NCBI GenBank assembly: GCA_964586675.1
Contig: CAZPHQ010000002.1
Span: forward strand, 160,466-224,465
Length of the DNA: 64,000 nucleotides
Direction of reading: 5' to 3'
From: JADLGH01 sp964586675
GTDB taxonomy: Bacteria > Desulfobacterota_D > UBA1144 > Nemesobacterales > UBA2774
A model generated the notes under the pieces. It was not told where the DNA came from and made no database searches. It saw only the letters and a list, made by a program, of their open reading frames with translations. Shown piece after piece: positions 58,972-64,000 of this stretch (the first letter of the stretch is position 1; every line of letters starts with the position of its first letter). Made by a program: the position numbers and the translations under genes.

Positions 58972-61900
58972 ATGCGCTACAAGATTCCCATGATATTCGG
59001 GGTCCTCCTAGGGCTCCTCGCCCTCATTCTGACGGGGGCGTACTTTTTCACGCAGACCGAATATTTCAGGAACCTCGTTAAACGGAAGACGGAGAGTATC
59101 GTAAGCTCCGCGACCGGACAGAAGCTCACCATAGGGAGCGTCGAGGGGACCTTTTTTTACAGCATCAGGCTGAGGGACGTATCGTTCGAGGTGGAGGGAG
59201 AGGGGTTCGTGACGGTGGACGAGGTGGAGCTCGGATATTCCATTCCCGCGATGCTGAATTCGACTTTCCTCTTCGGAAGGACTGTGCTCGTCAACAGCAT
59301 AACCCTCAAAGGCGGGGACGTGAGGCTTATAAAGTATGGGGACGGGACCTGGAACTTTAACAAGATAGGAACGAGGCAAGAAAAGGAAAGGGACGGGGAG
59401 AAGGAAAAGAAGGCGCCGCCGCAGTGGAACATAATAGCTCCCGACCTCAGGCTCGACGGCGTCAGGCTGACCCTCGACGACAGGGAGGGCGGAAAGCTTT
59501 CGGAGTATCTCCTCAACAACACCGAGCTTTCGGCCAGGCTTATTAACATCTACGAAAGGATAGAGGGGCACATAAAGAACGCCGACTTCGACGCCGTCGG
59601 GGAGGGAATTATTGTCAGGGGGCTTTCGACGAAGGCCGTTTATTCGACGGACACGGTGGAAGTCAGCGATTTAAAGGTAACCCTGAACGGCGCCGATATA
59701 GAGGGGAACGTCAAGGCGGAGGACCTCCAGGAGACGCCGGATTTCATAGTCGACCTGGCCGCCAGCGGATACGAGATAAAAGACGTCGGGACTTTTAACG
59801 TCGAAGTCAAGGGCAACGGCGGGTACGCCGGGCCCGGCGATATAAGGGCCGACCTCAGCATCGTCATCCCGGAATCGGAGCTTTACGGGGAGAAGGTTTC
59901 GGGCAAGCTCGACGCCATAAAGATGTCCGGAACGAAAATAGATATCGGGAAAGGCAGTATCGTGACGGGGCCCGGCCAGCTCGAAATAAGCGGCGGGGCG
60001 GACATAAAGCGCATTCTTACGAAGGAAGGCAGTAACTCGTTCGACGTAAACCTGAACCTGAGAAATGTTAAAACCGCGGAAGTCTTTACGCTCCTTGAAG
60101 AGAAAGCCGACGCGAAGACAGAGGGGATAAATACACACCTCGACGCTGTTCTTAACGGAGCGATAAAGGCTCGGGGGAGCTGGGTGGAATTCGGCGACCT
60201 GAAGGCCACTGCTGACATATCCAGCCTTGATGTTAAAGGCGCGAGGGCCGGGGAGCTGAAGCTGAGCGGGAAGGTGGATTATTCGCGGACGTCTCTCGGG
60301 CTGGACGTGAATACCGTCCTCAACAAGCTTAACCCCGGCGTGATAGCGAACAAGAAGGACCTCAACGGAAGCATAACGTCTGACCTTGCGGTCAAGGCGA
60401 CTGTCCCGCTCCAGGGAGACGTTGTCCGGGGCATGCGCGGCACTGTGAAGGGAGACATAAAGCCGTCTCATATCTACAACCTAAATATCAGGAACGGAAA
60501 GATAGACGTTTCTTATGACAAGGAAGTATTTACCGCAAGGGCGCTCAACATAAACGGCGACGGGTTCAGGTTCAACGTTACGGACGGTAGAGGCGGGAGA
60601 AAGGGAATCAATCTCGGCTATGAGCTCGAAGTCGGAGACCTCGCGCTCATATCGAAATTCGCCCCGGGGAACGAGTTCGCGGGCTCGCTCAAGGCGAAGG
60701 GTCGAGTCGAGGGCGACATAAAGAATCCGAGGATCACGATAGACGGGGATGTGAACTGCTTCAAGCTGAACGATAATATCAAGGCCAAGACCATTACGAT
60801 AAAGGCGGAAGGAACTCCCAACCTCGCGAAACCTGACATAAAGGCAGAGATAAACGCCGAGGCGGTTTCGGTAGGCGAGAGGGAGATCGAGAGCGTCGAA
60901 ATAGACGCCGACAGCGAGGGCGGAACGGGCATTAATGTCGAAACCGTTATAACCGAGAACGAGGATTTCAGTTATACCGTTCACGCCACGCTGAGGGATC
61001 TGACCGCGAGACAGAAACACATCGAGATATCGAAGCTCCTTCTCGACCTCGAGGACTCCGATCTCGAAAACAGGGAGAACATACTCCTGACCATAGCCCC
61101 CGGGTCGCTCGTGCTGGAATCTTTCAATCTCTACTACAACGATACCTCCGCGCTCGCCGACGCGACGATATTCTTCAACGGGAGCGTGGACGGGCAAGTG
61201 GCCGTGAACAAGCTCAGCCTGAACGACCTGGTCAAGATATTCGATCCCAGTACTGAGGTCGAAGGAGAGCTGTCGGCCGACATAACCGCCGCGGGCACGA
61301 TAACGGCTCCCGAAATGAGAGCCAAGCTAAACGTCGCTAACATCGTTTACAGGGATTTTAAAAACGACGACGTCGAGCTGAACGTTTCGTATCTCGAGCG
61401 AAACCTCAATCTTGATTTCGAGATTACGAACGGTGGGGCCTCGATAATGCGGGCGAAAGGCAGCTCGAACGTCGACCTTAATTTAAAAGAGCTGGGAGAG
61501 AGCCTCGACGACGCTCCGTTCAACCTGACCGTTACGTCGAGCGGCGTGGATCTGAGCCCGCTTTCGACGTTCGCTACGGAGGTTGAAAAATCAACGGGGC
61601 TTCTGGTCGTCGATCTCCAGGCGGGCGGTACGCTCGGGAGACCCACGGCGAACGGCCAGATAAGCCTCAAAGACGCGATCTTCAAGATCAAGTCGCTCCG
61701 GAATGAATTCAAGGTGGAGAGCGCGCTCATCGAGCTCGACGGCCAGAAGGGTTATCTCCGGGAGCTGATAGTTAATTCGGGAACTAACGGCACCGGGACG
61801 TTCACGGGCGACATCGAAATTCCGACCATGACCTATGACGTTAAAGGCGATCTCAAGGACTTCCTTGTCCGGCCGAAGAACGTCGCCGGAAGGCTCACGG

Positions 61901-62811
61901 GGAACATGGAAGTAAAGGGCGAGGGCTCTAAAATAAGCTTGAGCGGCGGGATGACCGTTTCGAGGGCCAGGATCACGATACCCGAGGCGGAGCAGAAGCA
62001 GGTCGAGGAGATAACGTTCGTCGACGACATGGAAGACGAGTTTACTGTCGACAGCGGAGAGACGACGGATTACTTCAAGGAAAAGGTCGCGATGAATCTG
62101 CAGGTGAAGATGAGAAGGAACAACTGGGTGCGCGGACGGGGTGCGAACGTCGAGCTCCGTGGAGACCTCGACATAAAAAAAGAGTTCGGACAGGACATGA
62201 GGATCGTGGGGGACATAACCACGATAAGGGGGACATACGAGAATTTCGGAAAGCTGTTCAGGATCGTCCAGGGCAACGTGAGCTTTTCGGGAACGACCGA
62301 GATAAACCCGTTCCTCGACATAAGGGCCCTTTACAGGGTTTCGGGGGTGGAGATATACGTCAACATATCCGGTACCGCGAAAAAGCCCGTCGTCGAGCTG
62401 ACGAGCGACCCGCCGATGTCGGAGACGGACATGGTTTCGTATATAGTCTTCGGCGCGCCTTCGGACAAGATAGGCACGAGCGACAGGGCCTCGATACAGG
62501 GAGTGGCCTCGGGGCTCGCGGGGGGCATAGCGGCCGCGCAGCTTGAGAAGGTGCTCGGGGACAAGTTCAAGCTTGACGTCGTGAGCATAGGAAGCGGCGC
62601 CCAGGGGCCCGAGCTCGAAGTCGGGAAGTATCTCACCGAGGACCTTTATTTCGCTATCGACAGGCAGACGACGCAGTCGCTCGCTACTTCGACGATGATA
62701 ACGCAGACAAAGGTTATAGTCGAGTACACGATATTCAAGAACGTTTCCATAAACGGGGACATCGGCGGCCAGAACCCCGGCGTCGATGTGTTCTACAACT
62801 TTAACTACTAG
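58972..62811 (+). CDS. tamB: Translocation/assembly module protein TamB (AsmA-like, bridge-type)
   Basis: 1279 residues, in the usual TamB range. An N-terminal signal anchor (IPMIFGVLLGLLALILTGAYFF) is followed by about 1000 residues of repeated beta-strand/Gly-Asp pattern expected for a hydrophobic-groove bridge spanning the periplasm, e.g. VDEVELGYSIPAMLNSTFL and GSITSDLAVKATVPLQ. The C-terminal DUF490 region carries IRGTYENFGKLFRIVQGNVSFSGT and SETDMVSYIVFGAP, both conserved. TamB-type proteins move phospholipids to, or help assemble proteins in, the outer membrane. No tamA lies adjacent. Confidence 0.93.
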   Translation: MRYKIPMIFGVLLGLLALILTGAYFFTQTEYFRNLVKRKTESIVSSATGQKLTIGSVEGTFFYSIRLRDVSFEVEGEGFVTVDEVELGYSIPAMLNSTFLFGRTVLVNSITLKGGDVRLIKYGDGTWNFNKIGTRQEKERDGEKEKKAPPQWNIIAPDLRLDGVRLTLDDREGGKLSEYLLNNTELSARLINIYERIEGHIKNADFDAVGEGIIVRGLSTKAVYSTDTVEVSDLKVTLNGADIEGNVKAEDLQETPDFIVDLAASGYEIKDVGTFNVEVKGNGGYAGPGDIRADLSIVIPESELYGEKVSGKLDAIKMSGTKIDIGKGSIVTGPGQLEISGGADIKRILTKEGSNSFDVNLNLRNVKTAEVFTLLEEKADAKTEGINTHLDAVLNGAIKARGSWVEFGDLKATADISSLDVKGARAGELKLSGKVDYSRTSLGLDVNTVLNKLNPGVIANKKDLNGSITSDLAVKATVPLQGDVVRGMRGTVKGDIKPSHIYNLNIRNGKIDVSYDKEVFTARALNINGDGFRFNVTDGRGGRKGINLGYELEVGDLALISKFAPGNEFAGSLKAKGRVEGDIKNPRITIDGDVNCFKLNDNIKAKTITIKAEGTPNLAKPDIKAEINAEAVSVGEREIESVEIDADSEGGTGINVETVITENEDFSYTVHATLRDLTARQKHIEISKLLLDLEDSDLENRENILLTIAPGSLVLESFNLYYNDTSALADATIFFNGSVDGQVAVNKLSLNDLVKIFDPSTEVEGELSADITAAGTITAPEMRAKLNVANIVYRDFKNDDVELNVSYLERNLNLDFEITNGGASIMRAKGSSNVDLNLKELGESLDDAPFNLTVTSSGVDLSPLSTFATEVEKSTGLLVVDLQAGGTLGRPTANGQISLKDAIFKIKSLRNEFKVESALIELDGQKGYLRELIVNSGTNGTGTFTGDIEIPTMTYDVKGDLKDFLVRPKNVAGRLTGNMEVKGEGSKISLSGGMTVSRARITIPEAEQKQVEEITFVDDMEDEFTVDSGETTDYFKEKVAMNLQVKMRRNNWVRGRGANVELRGDLDIKKEFGQDMRIVGDITTIRGTYENFGKLFRIVQGNVSFSGTTEINPFLDIRALYRVSGVEIYVNISGTAKKPVVELTSDPPMSETDMVSYIVFGAPSDKIGTSDRASIQGVASGLAGGIAAAQLEKVLGDKFKLDVVSIGSGAQGPELEVGKYLTEDLYFAIDRQTTQSLATSTMITQTKVIVEYTIFKNVSINGDIGGQNPGVDVFYNFNY

Positions 62812-62830
62812 GATTCTTACTCAGAAGGCG

Positions 62831-63268
62831 TTACTGGAGGTTCGTGTCGGAGCCCGTTTCAGCCCTCGGCATCGGGATGGGTGAGGCGTGGTGTATGACG
62901 AGCTTCCAGCCGGAGCCTGTCTTGTGAAAGACGTTCGTCGACTGGGCGAATCCTGTCCTTACATTGTCCCCTGACCTGTGGCTTATCTTCTCGACGCAGA
63001 CTACCCACGCCATGCTGCCCGATACTTCGACGCCGATTTGAGAAAGCTCAATTCCCTCGGGACCGCCGCTTTCGAATATATTCTTCCAGCTCTCTTTAAC
63101 AGCCTCCCAGCCGTAGAGCATGGGCCAGCCCGGGTGGACGCACTTGGCCTCGGGCCCGGCGAGCCATACGACTGACATGAGGCCCATGTCGCCCTCGTTT
63201 ACGGCGAGGTAGAATTTCTCGTTCATCAAAAGGACTTCTTCGGAATCCTGACGTGTCGTTTCGCTCAT
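62831..63268 (-). CDS. SnoaL/NTF2-like domain protein
   Basis: 145 residues with the cone-shaped NTF2-like fold: helices at LLMNEKFYLAVNEGDMGLMSVVW, a conserved CVHPGWPMLYGWEAVKESWKNIF and beta strands AWVVCVEKISHR and GWKLVIHHASP. The HPGWP...G motif is characteristic of SnoaL_3-type proteins that often have no assigned enzyme role. Its stop faces the tamB stop; its start is 63 bases from queG. Confidence 0.82.
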   Translation of the reverse strand: MSETTRQDSEEVLLMNEKFYLAVNEGDMGLMSVVWLAGPEAKCVHPGWPMLYGWEAVKESWKNIFESGGPEGIELSQIGVEVSGSMAWVVCVEKISHRSGDNVRTGFAQSTNVFHKTGSGWKLVIHHASPIPMPRAETGSDTNLQ

Positions 63269-63331
63269 AGGAGAAAATGATTATTACTGAATTCGGTGTA
63301 TGACACCAGTCTGCCCGGGGTGTCGACGGGT

Positions 63332-64000
63332 TCAGCCCGAGGCTTTCAGCCGCTCCGGATTTTCTATCGACTCCAGAAGATCGTCGAGCTCTTCTATAAC
63401 TTCCGGGTCGCTCTCGGATTTCCTTGCCGCGAGAAGCATGCCGAGAGCGCCCTTCCCTTCGAGCCTCCAGAGCGCCCAAAGGGCGTGAATCCTTACGAGC
63501 GGCTCCTCGTCGCGAAGGCATTCCGTTACCACGGGGACGAAGTCCGCATCGCCGGAATTCCCTATCGCGACCAGAGCGTTTCTTACGAGCCCCTTTCGCT
63601 TCGTGCGCGTGACGGGACTCCCCTTGAAGAGCGCCCTGAACTCTTCGGGGCCGAGTGAGGCGATGGAGCCGAGATCGGGGTTGTAGAGCCCGGGCCTCGG
63701 CTGAAACGAGGCTTCGCCAGTTACCGGCGCTTTTCTGTTCCAGGGGCAGACGTCCTGGCATATGTCGCAGCCGAATATATTCGAGCCTACGCCAGGACGC
63801 AGCCCGAAAGGAATTTTGTCCTTGAGCTCAATAGTGAGGTAGGAGATGCAGAGCCGGGAGTCGAGCGTGTAGGGAGCTGTGAGCGCCCCTGTCGGACAGG
63901 CGTCCAGGCATCTCGTGCAGGTGCCGCACCTGTCGGGAACGGGGGAGTCGTATTCGAGCTCGATGTCGGTTATAAGCTCGCCGAGAAAAATCCACGAGCC
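63332..64000 (-). CDS. queG: Epoxyqueuosine reductase, C-terminal part (window edge)
   Basis: The last 222 residues of QueG, which reduces epoxyqueuosine to queuosine in tRNA using cobalamin and two 4Fe-4S clusters. Both clusters are visible: CGTCTRCLDACPT and, later, CDICQDVCPWN, with a single Cys of the first cluster partner set in the second as usual. The final 70 residues contain a HEAT-like repeat segment (LVRNALVAIGNSGDADFVPVV and EPLVRIHALWALWRL), typical of QueG. The N-terminal cobalamin-binding part lies beyond the window. Confidence 0.93.
   Translation of the reverse strand, partial: GSWIFLGELITDIELEYDSPVPDRCGTCTRCLDACPTGALTAPYTLDSRLCISYLTIELKDKIPFGLRPGVGSNIFGCDICQDVCPWNRKAPVTGEASFQPRPGLYNPDLGSIASLGPEEFRALFKGSPVTRTKRKGLVRNALVAIGNSGDADFVPVVTECLRDEEPLVRIHALWALWRLEGKGALGMLLAARKSESDPEVIEELDDLLESIENPERLKASG

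Overview
The window comes from a Gram-negative bacterium. Evidence is a TolC-type outer-membrane factor, a beta-barrel porin, TamB, a TonB-like protein and a type IV pilus ATPase set. Gene content and order (pilB-pilT-pilC-pilS-pilR; merR-tRNA-surE; coiled-coil ORF-zapA-formyl-THF cyclo-ligase-rny; ppdK) resemble Deltaproteobacteria sensu lato or a related uncultured lineage. That placement is an inference from memory of such gene orders, not a search. Most genes are GC-rich yet prefer ATA for isoleucine (eight of the first nine Ile codons of phaC) and often use AGG for arginine. No phage, transposase or CRISPR was seen.

Bases 1-7250 hold a minus-strand heavy-metal efflux operon: two CsoR/RcnR-type regulators, a His-rich membrane protein, CzcC/CusC-, CzcB/CusB- and CzcA/CusA-like RND components, and a PII-like protein between the last two. 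It is more A+T-rich at its promoter end and lacks the ATA preference (two of the first nine Ile codons of czcA). It abuts the 3' end of tRNA-Phe, which suggests an acquired island. Its promoter lies inside a perfect 36-bp palindrome.

7300-23900: tRNA-Phe, a porin, an MFS transporter, miaB, a bifunctional-nuclease-domain protein, the pilus motor and regulator operon pilB-T-C-S-R, trmFO, a MerR regulator, tRNA-Pro and surE. 24000-39100: a glucosyl/mannosyl-glycerate synthesis pair, tonB, purM, glyQ-glyS, ppdK, rny, formyl-THF cyclo-ligase, zapA, a ZapB-like coiled coil, prfA and a CcsA/HemX-like protein. 39100-45000: a periplasmic binding protein, then a polyhydroxyalkanoate (PHA) region with a phasin-like protein, two very small PhaE-like proteins, PhaC, a PhaB/FabG reductase and a crotonase. 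45000-64000: FKBP isomerase, AcpH-like protein, VOC proteins, a zincin, purU, a repeat-bearing spacer, an A+T-rich HEPN-like orphan next to a MoxR/VWA pair, carbonic anhydrase, radA, murI, etfBA, an EamA transporter, tamB, a SnoaL-like protein and the C-terminal part of queG.

The strongest candidates for something new are: (1) the metal-regulator pair, where one paralogue keeps the histidine ligands and lacks the cysteine while the other keeps the cysteine and lacks the histidines, so a mixed dimer could rebuild the site; (2) the miniature PhaE proteins sharing a repeated Y-x2-WE...W...P module, one with a histone-like Lys/Ala/Pro tail, behind a promoter carrying three 10-bp helically phased repeats; (3) a recurrent leaderless architecture, with a -10-like hexamer 6-9 bases before the start codon and no Shine-Dalgarno sequence.
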